In this document: positions 48,689 to 60,460 of the stretch, in pieces
Layout: every line of letters starts with the position of its first letter
Position numbering within the stretch: position 1 is the stretch's first letter
Assembly: GCA_903900265.1 (NCBI GenBank)
Contig: CAIUMM010000020.1
Location: 1 to 64,000 of the forward strand
Direction: 5' to 3'
DNA: 64,000 nucleotides
Source: an uncultured Pseudomonadota bacterium
GTDB taxonomy: Bacteria; Myxococcota_A; UBA796; SXON01
The notes under the pieces: generated by a model
What the model was told of the DNA's origin: nothing
Databases searched by the model: none
What the model saw: only the letters and a program-made list of their open reading frames with translations
Program-made: the position numbers and the translations under genes

Positions 48689-49301
48689 CCGCGGCGAGCA
48701 TGTCCTCGCAGACGCCGGGGTTGATCGGCTTGGCGATGTCCGAGGCACACCGCGCAGAAGCGGCGCCGAGATCCGGACACACGGTCCGACCAGAGCACGC
48801 GAGGTAGGTGGGGATTTTGCGGGCGAGCACGTCGGAGAGCGGCCCGGCGAGCACGGCCCGGAGCGCGTCGTCGTCTGGCCGCGTGCGCAGAAAGCGCTCG
48901 ACGGCGTGGCCCGCGCAATCGCCGGCCATCCGGCCCGTGCGGTCGGAGCACGCTTGGATCTGCTCGAGCGCGGTGCCCTCGACCCGTTGATCGAGGACGT
49001 AGAACGCACAGTCGGTGGAGCCGGCGCAGAACTCCAAGAGCTCGTTTCGGGAGGCGGGGTAGGCCTGAGGTTGGGTGGCCGCCACCTGCACCCAGCCGGC
49101 CCGGCAGCTCACGCTGGCCGGCGCGGGCAAGCTGTCACAGGCCTGAGCGGCGGCATGAAGATCGCGCTGCTGCGTGACCGTTCGAGACACACACACCGCG
49201 TAGACGTCGGGCTCGCTCGAATAGCCGTCGCACGGATGCGCCGGGTCAACCGGGGCTGCGCCACGCTGGCAAGCGACCCAAAGGGTGAGCAGGAGGATCA
49301 T
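48666..49301 (-). CDS. Cys-rich lipoprotein
   Basis: A 211-residue lipoprotein with a very short signal (MILLLTLWVAC, lipobox WVAC). The mature part has about ten Cys spread regularly, in pairs such as CDGYSSEPDVYAVC and CAGSTDC. The body is probably helical with disulfides. No family recognised. Its start overlaps the stop of the next upstream gene by four bases, and its 3' end overlaps the convergent beta-rich gene by 23 bp. Confidence 0.68.
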   Translation of the reverse strand: MILLLTLWVACQRGAAPVDPAHPCDGYSSEPDVYAVCVSRTVTQQRDLHAAAQACDSLPAPASVSCRAGWVQVAATQPQAYPASRNELLEFCAGSTDCAFYVLDQRVEGTALEQIQACSDRTGRMAGDCAGHAVERFLRTRPDDDALRAVLAGPLSDVLARKIPTYLACSGRTVCPDLGAASARCASDIAKPINPGVCEDMLAAVSARRGW

Positions 49302-49636
49302 CGGTGTAAATGCGGGGAGTTGACGCGCCGGGCGCAGTTTTCTTTCTCACCCTGAGGGAGCACACCGCAGAGCGCGGCCCCCTGCTGCTGCGTCGGGTTG
49401 GGATGCACCGCCATCCATCGCTGAACCGCGGCGGCGCGCACCACCGGATCGGTCATCGCCTCAATCGCCGCCACAGCGTCGTCCGCAGACTCCGGAGTAT
49501 GTGCTTTGAACGCGGCATAGGCACAAAGGTCCGCGGTGGGACAATCTCCCGCACAGCCGGCAAGCCCGAACACAAGCCCGAACACAAGCCCGAGGAGCGG
49601 CGCGAGACGAGAGCGGGGGGAGACGGGCACAGTCAC
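49298..49636 (-). CDS. Small Cys-containing lipoprotein
   Basis: A 112-residue lipoprotein: signal VSPRSRLAPLLGLVFGLVFG with lipobox LAGC. The mature part (GDCPTADLCAYAAFKAHTPE, VHPNPTQQQGAALCGVLPQG) has four or five Cys and is similar in style to its neighbour, so the pair may be paralogous or interact. The signal contains a GLVF repeat encoded by a 12-bp tandem repeat. Four-base overlap with the following gene. Confidence 0.68.
   Translation of the reverse strand: MTVPVSPRSRLAPLLGLVFGLVFGLAGCAGDCPTADLCAYAAFKAHTPESADDAVAAIEAMTDPVVRAAAVQRWMAVHPNPTQQQGAALCGVLPQGEKENCARRVNSPHLHR
49561..49592 (-). repeat. 12-bp tandem repeat inside a signal-peptide coding region
   Basis: About 2.7 copies of a 12-bp unit (CAAGCCCGAACA on the plus strand) at 49561-49572, 49573-49584 and 49585-49592. 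It encodes the duplicated GLVF of the lipoprotein signal peptide and could lengthen or shorten the hydrophobic core by slippage. Confidence 0.85.
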
Positions 49637-49659
49637 CGACCCAGGCTAACGCGAGAGGG

Positions 49660-49717
49660 AGGGGTCAGGTTGTTACCATTACACTTTCTAATGTGTAATG
49701 GTAACAACCTGACCCCT
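49660..49717. repeat. Perfect 25-bp-arm palindrome (REP/MITE-like, GGGGTCAGG family)
   Basis: Two perfect 25-bp arms (49660-49684 and 49693-49717) surround an 8-nt loop, TTTCTAAT. Each arm end reads AGGGGTCAGG inward. It is in the gap between two divergent genes, has no U tract after it, and is much more A+T-rich than its surroundings. Such GGGGTCAGG-ended hairpins are, from memory, dispersed elements in many proteobacterial genomes, often mobilised by REP-associated IS200-type transposases. No transposase is nearby, so this would be a non-autonomous copy. Confidence 0.8.
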
Positions 49718-49824
49718 GTTAGAATTCGCACAGCGGGGGTGCCCGTTCGGCGCGGGGTGCCTAGCTTGATTTCATCCACAGAAATCGCCCGGCCCGGACC
49801 GGGTTTTGCACGAGCAGGAATCCC

Positions 49825-52419
<2,595 letters not shown>

Positions 52420-52425
52420 CTCGCC

Positions 52426-55341
52426 TCAGTCGAAGAGCGCGGCGATCTCGTCTCGGGTGAGCTGCGCCGCCAAGGCTTCGTCGTCGAGCGCGGCGTTGGC
52501 GAGCATACGCTTTCGAGCTTGCAGCTCGAGGATTCGCTCTTCGACCGTGCCTTCGGCGACGATGCGGGACGCGACGACCGGGCGCTCCTGACCGATGCGG
52601 TGCGCGCGGTCGGTCGCTTGGTCTTCAACGGCGGGGTTCCACCACGGATCCAGCAAGAAAACGTAGTCCGCAGCGACCAAGTTCAGCCCCGTTCCGCCCG
52701 CGGTCAGCGAGAGCAAGAACACCGGCGGACCGTCGGCGGCTTGAAATTGCGCGACCACCGCGGCACGATTCACCGTGCTGCCATCCAAGCGGACGTACGG
52801 GATGCCGCGCGCCTCCAGCGCCGGCTCGACGAGGTCCAACATCGACGTCCACTGGCTGAACACCAGCGCCTTGTGCGGCCAGCGCGGCCCTGTCGGCGCC
52901 TCCCCCGTGGGCTCAACGCCGAGGTCAAGGATGGACTCCAGCTCCTCCATCAGCAGATCCACCTTCGAGCTGGACGCCGCGGTTTTACCGGGGAGCAAGC
53001 CGGGATGACACGCGGCCTGCCGCATCCGCAGCAGGACCTCCAGCACCTGCAAGGTGCGCCCTCCGCCGAGCATTTTCGCGACGTCCGCGCGCGTCAACGA
53101 CCGCACTGAGTCGTAGAGCGAACGCTCTTCTTTGGAGAGCGTGCATCGCAGCACCCGGTCGGTACGCGCCGGGAGATCCTTCGCGACCTGCGACTTCAAG
53201 CGGCGCAGCACGAAAGGTCGAATGCGGCGGCGCAGGTCGTCCCGCGCGCGACGGCTGCCATTGGCGATGGGCGTGCCAAAGCGGTCGCGGAATCCGGAAC
53301 GACTGCCGAGCAATCCAGGCTGAACGCAGTGAAAAAGCGACCACAGCTCTTCGAGTCGGTTCTCCACCGGAGTCCCGGTGACCGCGAGCTTCAGGCGCGC
53401 CGGCACCGCGCACGCCGCCTGCGCTGCGAGCGAGTCGCCGTTCTTCATCGCCTGCGCCTCGTCGAGGATCACCGTGCCCCAGCCGGCCTCCCAGCCATTC
53501 TTGGCGGGGAACGCGCAGAGTTCGACGTTGTCCAGCCGAAGCAAGGCCCACGTGGTCACCGTGACGTCCGCCGCGGGGTCCAAGGCGCGCTTGCTGCCAT
53601 GGTAGACGTTCACCCGAAGCGACGGCGCAAACTTCGTAGCTTCACTCTCCCAATTGCGGAGCACGCTCGTGGGCGCGACCACCATCGCCGGGCCTGCTCC
53701 GGCGCGCTCCAACAAGAGGGCGAGGCACTGAATGGTCTTGCCGAGCCCCATGTCGTCGGCGAGCACGCCGCCGCTGCGTCCGGCCTCACTCTCCGAGCCC
53801 GCAGAGAGCGTGCCAAGCCAGTGCAGCCAGTCGAGGCCGCGTTGTTGGTAGGGGCGCAGCGATCCGGTAAAACCCCGGTGCAACACCACGCTTGGGATCG
53901 CCTCGAAGTCGCCGGCGAGGGCCCGGAGCGCGTTCAGCGCGGGGGGCACCGGCAACGCCAGCGCTTCGGCGGCGTCCAGCAGCACCGCAGCCCGGTCTTT
54001 CGGCACGCGCCCCGAACGATCGCAGGCATCCAACAGCTCCGCGAGCACCGGCGCGAACCGGTCCAACCACTCCCGCGGCACGTTTCGAAAGCCACCACCG
54101 AGTAACGGAACCAGCGGCACATGATCCTGCCACGCCGAGAGCAGCGCGCGCGGGTCCGCCCCCGCCCGGATCGAGACCGACAGACCATCGTCGCCGATCA
54201 CGATCTCCGGGTCACCCGCCTGACGGTCAATGCGGAACTGCGGAGCTTTGGCGAGCACAGCGGCGCGCACCGCCGGCTTCAGCCCCTCCACCCAGCGCGC
54301 CGCTTCGGCGCCTATCCGCGCCGAGCCGGAGCCAGCCGCCATCCGCATCTCTCCGAGCTCCGCCTCGAGCTTGCGCTCGGCGGGCAGGTTCCGCGCCGGG
54401 ATCGCCCCGCCGATCCGGACCAAGTTGCCCCGCTCGACTCGGGCCACCGCAGGATCTCCGTAGACGATCCGCGGAGTGACCGCGAGGGACTGCCCCGCCC
54501 CCTCCCCTGCGCTCGTGCGGACCTCCCATTCGAGCCGCGGCGCCATGTCCACGACCGCAGGCAGCCGCGCCGAGCGCCGTTCGACGGGGATGCGCGTCTC
54601 CAAGCTGGGCAAAAACCGCGCGACGAGCGATTCGACGTCTTCGGCGCGAAAGACGATGCCGCTGTTGAGGCGGTTCTTCAACTCCACGTCCAGCCCGCCA
54701 TCGGTGAACGGCCGCAGCAGCGTGCCCATACGCACCACGCCGTTGCGGAACGCCTCGTCGATGCCTGGCGCCCGCGCGAGGCGAACCTTCCAGCCCCCTT
54801 CAACGTCATCGACGATCGCGCGCGGCACGACGGGCTCGCCGCTCGTCGTCACGCTCACCCCGTCGAGGGTGACCGGCAGGCCCGCCAGCGCCGGCAACAG
54901 GTCATGCAGGATCCCGCGCGGCACGATCGGCGATCCCGCCACCGCCGAGCCGAGCCACTCGCGCGCGAGCCGCTGAACGAGCTTGTCGTCTTCGGTCCAT
55001 GCGGCGTCAACGGGCGCATCCGCCGTCAGACGCAGTCCCTCGGCGCTGCGCACGAACCGCCAAACGACGCGCGCAGCAGCGCGCTGCTCAAAGGTACCCG
55101 CGGCCCGGGCGAGCACGACCGCGGCGAGGTGCACGCATCCCGGGCTCTCACAGGTGCAGTACCAGTCATTTTCCGCCGGCCACAGCGTGACCTCCCACGG
55201 AGCCGCGCGCGGCGGGACCTGCACCAGCCAGCTCTCCACGGCCGGCGCCCGCTTTCCGAGCCGCACCGCGCCGCCGTCCGCTAAGGACTGCGCCCGGGCC
55301 CACAAGGTCGGGGCGACGACACGACGCGCCTTCGCGAGCAC
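52426..55341 (-). CDS. SWIM zinc finger / SNF2-family helicase
   Basis: A 971-residue protein starting at GTG 55341, two bases after the preceding stop. The N-terminal SWIM finger is CxCxnCxH at C62, C64, C69, H71 (WYCTCESPGCVHL). A bacterial SNF2-associated middle follows. The helicase has motif I DDMGLGKTIQCLAL (about 526), motif II DEAQ (about 624), motif III VTGTPVENRLEELW, and motifs V and VI (LTAGGTGLNLVAAD, ATDRAHRIGQERPV). Such proteins translocate on double-stranded DNA and act in transcription or repair (RapA-like context). It is coupled to the membrane glycosyltransferase gene, with no obvious functional link. Confidence 0.92.
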   Translation of the reverse strand: MLAKARRVVAPTLWARAQSLADGGAVRLGKRAPAVESWLVQVPPRAAPWEVTLWPAENDWYCTCESPGCVHLAAVVLARAAGTFEQRAAARVVWRFVRSAEGLRLTADAPVDAAWTEDDKLVQRLAREWLGSAVAGSPIVPRGILHDLLPALAGLPVTLDGVSVTTSGEPVVPRAIVDDVEGGWKVRLARAPGIDEAFRNGVVRMGTLLRPFTDGGLDVELKNRLNSGIVFRAEDVESLVARFLPSLETRIPVERRSARLPAVVDMAPRLEWEVRTSAGEGAGQSLAVTPRIVYGDPAVARVERGNLVRIGGAIPARNLPAERKLEAELGEMRMAAGSGSARIGAEAARWVEGLKPAVRAAVLAKAPQFRIDRQAGDPEIVIGDDGLSVSIRAGADPRALLSAWQDHVPLVPLLGGGFRNVPREWLDRFAPVLAELLDACDRSGRVPKDRAAVLLDAAEALALPVPPALNALRALAGDFEAIPSVVLHRGFTGSLRPYQQRGLDWLHWLGTLSAGSESEAGRSGGVLADDMGLGKTIQCLALLLERAGAGPAMVVAPTSVLRNWESEATKFAPSLRVNVYHGSKRALDPAADVTVTTWALLRLDNVELCAFPAKNGWEAGWGTVILDEAQAMKNGDSLAAQAACAVPARLKLAVTGTPVENRLEELWSLFHCVQPGLLGSRSGFRDRFGTPIANGSRRARDDLRRRIRPFVLRRLKSQVAKDLPARTDRVLRCTLSKEERSLYDSVRSLTRADVAKMLGGGRTLQVLEVLLRMRQAACHPGLLPGKTAASSSKVDLLMEELESILDLGVEPTGEAPTGPRWPHKALVFSQWTSMLDLVEPALEARGIPYVRLDGSTVNRAAVVAQFQAADGPPVFLLSLTAGGTGLNLVAADYVFLLDPWWNPAVEDQATDRAHRIGQERPVVASRIVAEGTVEERILELQARKRMLANAALDDEALAAQLTRDEIAALFD

Positions 55342-55343
55342 GC

Positions 55344-56888
55344 TCAGGCCCCAGCCGTGCTGTTGCGGAACCGCCCCAGCGTATGCGACTCGATCACCAC
55401 CCACGCGGTCATCACCGTGGAATACCCCATCAAAATCCACGCGAGACCGCCGATCAGGTACACCCGGTGGTCCGGATAGGTCACCTCAGCGTGGTTGGTG
55501 AAGAGCTCTGCCCCCGCCAACATCGCCAGCCCGACAGCGTGCCGCGCCCGGGACTCCCCGCGCTCGGGCTTACAGACGCCTCCGGCGTGCAGCACCCACA
55601 GCGTCCAGCGCGCCACGTAGTAGTAGTAGCTCGCGGTAGTCAGAAGGAAGAACGGGAGGAAACCATACGCGAACGCCTCGTCATTTCGGCGATTCCGCAA
55701 GCCCCATCCCAACACCACCATCAACAGACCGGCGATCGCGAACCGGATGGGCTTCTGGTCTTCGACTACGCGCTTTTCTTCGGGGGTGATCGCCTTGGGC
55801 AGCAAGTCCCCCCGAAACGGCAACCCGAGCGCGAGGCCGATACGCCGAGAGGAGAGGTTCTCCGACTTGTTGTGGTCGGACATGTTCTCGAAGTGGGTGC
55901 GCACCGCGTCAACGCCGAACACCGCCGTCGCAGCGCCCTGCCAGACGCCGACACCGAGCGCGAAGCCCAGCACCAGCCGCAGCAAGGGACGATGCACTTT
56001 GCGTTGCAGCAACCCGAAAAGCCCCTTCATCCCCGGACCATAAAGCCACATCGCCGGGAAAAGCCGCAGCGTAGCCGACCAGCCCGTGACAAAGCCCGCC
56101 AGCAACGGTCGCCCCTTCCGCAAGCTCGCCATGCCGATGATCAGCAGCGACACGTAGTCGTAGCGGAAGAACGCCCAGGTGATCGTCGGCCAACGACAGG
56201 AATACGTGAGCATCAAGAACAGCGTCGCCCATAAGGCCGTGTTCAAGTCCCAAGCCCAAACCACCGCTGCCAACGCGAGCGCGATCCAAACGCAGTCGAG
56301 GTAGCCTAAGGTCTTGATCCACTCCACGGGGACGGCGCTAAACGGCAGCGCCTCCAACACCCACGCGGTGGTGCCGTTGAAGCCATGGTCCTGGATGAGC
56401 TGCCGCCAAAGCTCGCTGTTCAGACCGGGGACCTCGCGTTGCAAGAACAGGAAATCATGACTGAACTGTTCCCATCGCTCGGGGGTGAACTTCTGCGCGC
56501 GCACCACCTGCCCCTCTTCAAGGGCGACGGAGATCGGCGCGATGTGATGCCCGCTCTCATCCTGATCGAGAAACTTGGAACCTTCTTTGAAGAACGGCCC
56601 GTTAGCCTCGTGATCCGCGAGGATACACGCCGGATAAAGGTCAAAATACCCCAACTCATCAAAGTACTTGGAGTTGAGGTAGTAGTGGATCAGGTCATAG
56701 GTATCGACCTGACGAAACGGCAGTTTGAAGCCGAACCGTGCGTAGTTGGCGGTCGCGATCACCAGCAAGGAGACCAACACCCCGCGAGCGGCGCGGCGCG
56801 GCAACCACGCCCAGGCCAGCGCTAACAGCAGCGCACCGCCGCAAAGCCAAACCTTGATGCCTTCCGAAACACTGCGGGTAATATCCAT
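55344..56888 (-). CDS. Polytopic membrane protein, GT-C glycosyltransferase-like
   Basis: A 514-residue protein with about ten hydrophobic segments. A loop after the first two helices (VDTYDLIHYYLNSKYFDELG) contains Asp residues, placed as in GT-C/GT87 polyprenyl-sugar-dependent transferases (an acidic motif in the first periplasmic loop). About 110 residues of soluble loop follow. Later helices include LLRLVLGFALGVGVWQG and AIAGLLMVVLGWGL. Function as a glycosyltransferase of the inner membrane is inferred from layout and from the adjacent GT2 gene 5 bp upstream. It could also be a DUF2029-like protein of unknown activity. Confidence 0.65.
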   Translation of the reverse strand: MDITRSVSEGIKVWLCGGALLLALAWAWLPRRAARGVLVSLLVIATANYARFGFKLPFRQVDTYDLIHYYLNSKYFDELGYFDLYPACILADHEANGPFFKEGSKFLDQDESGHHIAPISVALEEGQVVRAQKFTPERWEQFSHDFLFLQREVPGLNSELWRQLIQDHGFNGTTAWVLEALPFSAVPVEWIKTLGYLDCVWIALALAAVVWAWDLNTALWATLFLMLTYSCRWPTITWAFFRYDYVSLLIIGMASLRKGRPLLAGFVTGWSATLRLFPAMWLYGPGMKGLFGLLQRKVHRPLLRLVLGFALGVGVWQGAATAVFGVDAVRTHFENMSDHNKSENLSSRRIGLALGLPFRGDLLPKAITPEEKRVVEDQKPIRFAIAGLLMVVLGWGLRNRRNDEAFAYGFLPFFLLTTASYYYYVARWTLWVLHAGGVCKPERGESRARHAVGLAMLAGAELFTNHAEVTYPDHRVYLIGGLAWILMGYSTVMTAWVVIESHTLGRFRNSTAGA

Positions 56889-56893
56889 TTCCG

Positions 56894-58363
56894 CTATTTC
56901 CCAGCCAACGCTTCATCGGAGGCAGTCAAGTGTGAAACCGTGGTGCGAACCGGGAACACCCGTATCGCTTGGGGGACTCGCCAAGGTTGGGTTTGGATGG
57001 CTACCCACCCAAACCCAGCGCAGAACAACATAAGAACCGGCAACGAAGCGTAATGGCCGTTCCACGCGGCCCACACCACCGCGGCGGCCTGCAACGAAGC
57101 CAAAAGCGCCTCAATGGGGATGCGGGAGACCGCAGCCCGGTAGCTTCCGGCGCCGCCACCGTTCTTGGGGGTGCGCACGAACTCCCCCACCGGTCCAAAC
57201 AAACCTTCGAACGCCGCCGCAGCCTGAGAGGGACCCATGCCGATCCCAAGGGCCAACACCGCCGGGATATCCCGCCACGCCGCGCCGCCCGCCCTATAGA
57301 ACGCCGCATTCGCCCAAAGCGAGAAGCCCACGAGCGTCAGGTCGAGGCCGAGGTTGCCCAGCGTCGCGCTGCCCCGAGTGACCACCACGATGGGCAGGAG
57401 CACGGCCAACGCCACACACAGCGGCCACGCAAAGTTGGCGGTCAGGTGTGCAACGGCCTCGAGCCGAACACGCGCCGCGACCTTCGCGCGAAGAATCGCG
57501 GGCAGCAGCTTGCGCGCCGTTTGCACGCTACCCCGGGCCCAGCGCCGCTGTTGGGCGAGGAACGCCGGCAACGTGTCGGGGACCTCAGCGGGGACCTGCG
57601 CTTCCCGGAGGTACACAAACCGAGCCCCCCCGAGCAGCGCCCGGTACGAAAGATCCAGATCTTCGGTCAACGTGTCATGCTGCCAGCCGCCGGCCGCCTC
57701 GATCGCCACGCGGTCCCAGACGCCCGCCGTTCCGTTGAAGTTGAACCACGCGCCGAGCGCATGGCGCGCGGGCTGTTCGACCACAAAGTGACCGTCGAGC
57801 AGCGCGGCCTGCGTGCGCGTCAACGTGCTCGCATCGCGGTTGAGGTGCCCCCAACGGACCTGCACCATCGAGGCGCCCGCGATCAAGTGCGGCACGGTGC
57901 GGGTGAGAAAGTCAGGTTCAGGCACAAAGTCCGCGTCAAAAATCGCGATGTAGCGCCCTCGAGCCTGCTGGAGGCCAAGCGCCAGCGCACCCGCCTTGTA
58001 GCCGACCCGATCCGGACGCCGCACCACCGAAGCGACGATGCCCAGACGGCGAGCCCGAGCCAGCGCCGGGGCCGCAGCCGCGGCGGTGTCGTCGGTCGAG
58101 TCGTCCAGCAGCTGAATCTCTATGCGATCCGCGGGCCAGCTCAGGCCGGCGACAGCGTCAACGAGGCGAGCGACGACGTCCCGCTCATTGTAGACGGGGA
58201 GCTGCACGGTAACAAAGGGGAACTCTTGGCCCAGTTCCATCGCTTTGGGGGTCGCATCGGGACCGCAGCGGCGAAAGGCCAGAAGCAACGCAAGGCGGTG
58301 CATCCCGTGAAGGGCGAGGAGCGCCACCACGGCGAGATAGCAGCGGTACACCACCTCAGTCAT
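56894..58363 (-). CDS. Membrane GT2 glycosyltransferase (cellulose-synthase-like)
   Basis: A 489-residue processive-type glycosyltransferase. One N-terminal helix (YLAVVALLALHGMHRLALLL) precedes the GT-A domain: FVTVQLPVYNERDVVARLVD, LDDSTDDT (about 90), DADFVPEPDF (about 138, the DxD), TEDLDLSYRAL (catalytic ED) and QRRWARGSVQTARKLLP (Q-x-x-R-W). Several C-terminal membrane helices follow. The motif set is that of the CesA/CslA superfamily (glucomannan-synthase-like wording). The donor and acceptor are unknown. It diverges from the nucleotidyltransferase-like gene 16 bp away, so both must share a short promoter region. Confidence 0.9.
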   Translation of the reverse strand: MTEVVYRCYLAVVALLALHGMHRLALLLAFRRCGPDATPKAMELGQEFPFVTVQLPVYNERDVVARLVDAVAGLSWPADRIEIQLLDDSTDDTAAAAAPALARARRLGIVASVVRRPDRVGYKAGALALGLQQARGRYIAIFDADFVPEPDFLTRTVPHLIAGASMVQVRWGHLNRDASTLTRTQAALLDGHFVVEQPARHALGAWFNFNGTAGVWDRVAIEAAGGWQHDTLTEDLDLSYRALLGGARFVYLREAQVPAEVPDTLPAFLAQQRRWARGSVQTARKLLPAILRAKVAARVRLEAVAHLTANFAWPLCVALAVLLPIVVVTRGSATLGNLGLDLTLVGFSLWANAAFYRAGGAAWRDIPAVLALGIGMGPSQAAAAFEGLFGPVGEFVRTPKNGGGAGSYRAAVSRIPIEALLASLQAAAVVWAAWNGHYASLPVLMLFCAGFGWVAIQTQPWRVPQAIRVFPVRTTVSHLTASDEALAGK

Positions 58364-58379
58364 CCGGACTGCCCTTCAC

Positions 58380-59372
58380 ATGTTCAGCGTTGATTCGCCA
58401 CTCCCTGAGTCCAGCAAAGACGGCGCCGCCGTGACTGCGGCAGCGTTGATGCGGATCGTGCTGTATTTTGACGTCTTTCGGCACCCGCTACGAATCGCAG
58501 AGCTGCAGTGGATGACCGGGGCAGGCACCGCCGGGATGCTTGAACCTGCGCTGCGCACCGCTACGGCGCAGGGCTGGATCGAAGCCGAAGGCGGCTTCGT
58601 GTTTCGCTCCGGCCGCTCCAGCACCGTGGCGCGCCGCCAAGAGCGTACGCAGCACGCGGAGCGGATGTGGCCGGCCGCGATGGCCGCGAGCCGAATCCTC
58701 GCGCGCCTGCCGTTCGTGCGCGGGGTCATGCTGACCGGAGGCCTGTCCAAGCAGAGCGCAGAGCCCGGCGGAGACGCTGACTTTCTGCTGCTGGTCGAAC
58801 CGGGATGCGTTTGGACCACCAAGTCCGCGCTCCAGATCGTGCGGCGGGTGCTGCCCGACGATCTGCGCAGGTTCTTCTGTACAAACTACCTGCTGTCCGT
58901 CGACGATCTGCCGTTGGACGACCGCGACGTGTTCACCGCCTTCGAGCTCGCGACCGCGATTCCGCTCTCGGGCACCGCGTGCTCAGACTTCCTCCGCGCC
59001 AACCGCTGGGTGGATCGGTGGGTAACTGGCTACGAATGGGCCATCCGACGCGCCGACGCGGCCCCGCCGGGGAGCAGCGCCCCATCGCGGCTCAGCCCAC
59101 TCGCACGCACGCTGGACGCGCCGCTGCGTGACCGTTGGAGCCAGCTCTGGGACCAAAAGTACGATTGGCTCGATGACAACGTACGCGCACGTCGCTTCAA
59201 GCGCTCCCCGACCCGCGCCACCAACCACCTGCACGACTTCCGCGAGTTCGTGGTTCGCGAGTACCGCGAGCGCTGCGCGGACATCGGGGTGGACCCGCTC
59301 CAAGGTCCGCTCTTGGCGACGTCCCAGCAAGCAGCCGAACCTACGGCCGCTGCAGCGAGCCCCTCCCAATGA
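58380..59372 (+). CDS. Nucleotidyltransferase-fold protein
   Basis: A 330-residue protein. The N-terminal 90 residues look like a winged helix (RIVLYFDVFRHPLRIAELQW). The central part has FVRGVMLTGGLSKQSAEPGG, then DADFLLLV: a GGLS...GDADF pattern as in polymerase-beta-like nucleotidyltransferase folds (GSxxxG...DxD). The C-terminal region is helical with DRWSQLWDQKYDWLDDNVRA. It may nucleotidylate a sugar or a protein; no substrate can be assigned. The gene overlaps the following glycosyltransferase gene as ATGA, suggesting one function. Confidence 0.6.
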   Translation: MFSVDSPLPESSKDGAAVTAAALMRIVLYFDVFRHPLRIAELQWMTGAGTAGMLEPALRTATAQGWIEAEGGFVFRSGRSSTVARRQERTQHAERMWPAAMAASRILARLPFVRGVMLTGGLSKQSAEPGGDADFLLLVEPGCVWTTKSALQIVRRVLPDDLRRFFCTNYLLSVDDLPLDDRDVFTAFELATAIPLSGTACSDFLRANRWVDRWVTGYEWAIRRADAAPPGSSAPSRLSPLARTLDAPLRDRWSQLWDQKYDWLDDNVRARRFKRSPTRATNHLHDFREFVVREYRERCADIGVDPLQGPLLATSQQAAEPTAAAASPSQ

Positions 59373-60460
59373 AGATCGCGATGCTCGGCTTGCGCGCCCC
59401 ATGGGGCGTCGAGGGCGGCGTCGAGGCCGCGGTCGCCGCGCTCGCGCCGCGCCTCGTCGCAGCGGGCTGCGAGGTCAGCGTGTACTGCCGCACCCGCTAC
59501 AACCCGCATGGCACCTCGATGCGTGAGGGTGTGCGGTTGGTCGACGTCGGCACGACCTACGGCCGAGCGAGCGAGGCGTTCCTGCACACCCTGCTGTGCG
59601 CGCCGCGCGCCGCCCGCGCGCACGACATCGTACACATCCACGCCTGCGGGCCTGCGTTGTTCGCGCCGGTGCCTCGCGCGCTGGGGCGCAAGGTGGTCGT
59701 CACATTGCACGGCGAGGATTGGCAGCGCGCCAAATGGGGCCCGGTGGCGCGAGGCGTGCTGCGCACGGGCGCGGAGATCGGCGGTCGCGCCGCGGACAAG
59801 GTGATCGCAGTCTCGGCGGGCTTAGCGGCGTGGGCGCAGCGCTTTGGGCCCGATCGCGCCGTGCACATCCCGAACGGCGTCGTGCCGCACGAGCCGGTGC
59901 CGTGGGACAGCGGCGTCTTTCCGATGCTGCAGCCCGGCGGCTACCACCTGTTTCTTGGACGATTGGTCCCGGAGAAAGGTCTGGACTTGCTCGTCGAGGC
60001 GGCGCGGCGCCACCGAGGCGCGCCGCTGGTCATCACCGGCGGCGCCTCGCACACCGACCACTGGGTCTCGCGCCTACGGGACTCTGCGCCGGAAAACGTC
60101 ATTTTTGTCGGTTCACGCTTCGACCTCGAAAAGCGCATGCTGCTCACGCACGCCCGCAGCTTCTTGCTCCCCAGCCGCACCGAAGGGATGCCCGTGGCGC
60201 TTTTGGAGGCGATGGCCGCCGGGCTTCCGGTGCTCGCCAGCGGGATCGCGCCGGTGCGTGAGGCGCTCGGCGACACCGGGATCCTCGTGGACGCCGACCC
60301 CGCCGCGTGGGCAGCGGCGCTCAACGCCATCGAGCAGAAAACCGAGTCGCAACGACGTGAGATCGGCGCCGCCGGGCGCGAACGCGTACAGCGCCACTTT
60401 ACCTGGGACCGCGCGGTCGCAGCTCACCTCGATGTCTACCGCGGACTCGGAATACCGTGA
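59369..60460 (+). CDS. GT4 family glycosyltransferase
   Basis: A 363-residue GT-B retaining transferase. The N-domain starts KIAMLGLRAPWGVEGGVE (the GGxE/GGVE acceptor loop). IHIHACGPALFA and VTLHGEDWQRAKWG follow. The C-domain has FLGRLVPEKGLDLLVEAA and the donor-binding SRTEGMPVALLEAMAAGLPV (E-x7-E pattern), typical of GT4 enzymes. It probably adds a hexose to a growing surface glycan in the cytoplasm. It is coupled to the upstream nucleotidyltransferase-like gene. Its last 25 bp overlap the convergent cytochrome gene. Confidence 0.93.
   Translation: MKIAMLGLRAPWGVEGGVEAAVAALAPRLVAAGCEVSVYCRTRYNPHGTSMREGVRLVDVGTTYGRASEAFLHTLLCAPRAARAHDIVHIHACGPALFAPVPRALGRKVVVTLHGEDWQRAKWGPVARGVLRTGAEIGGRAADKVIAVSAGLAAWAQRFGPDRAVHIPNGVVPHEPVPWDSGVFPMLQPGGYHLFLGRLVPEKGLDLLVEAARRHRGAPLVITGGASHTDHWVSRLRDSAPENVIFVGSRFDLEKRMLLTHARSFLLPSRTEGMPVALLEAMAAGLPVLASGIAPVREALGDTGILVDADPAAWAAALNAIEQKTESQRREIGAAGRERVQRHFTWDRAVAAHLDVYRGLGIP

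Noticed and set aside
49765-49795. CTTGAT followed by CCCGGCCC as a sigma32 promoter for clpB
   Set aside because: The -10 lacks the CAT part of the consensus and no CIRCE element is present; too weak to annotate.
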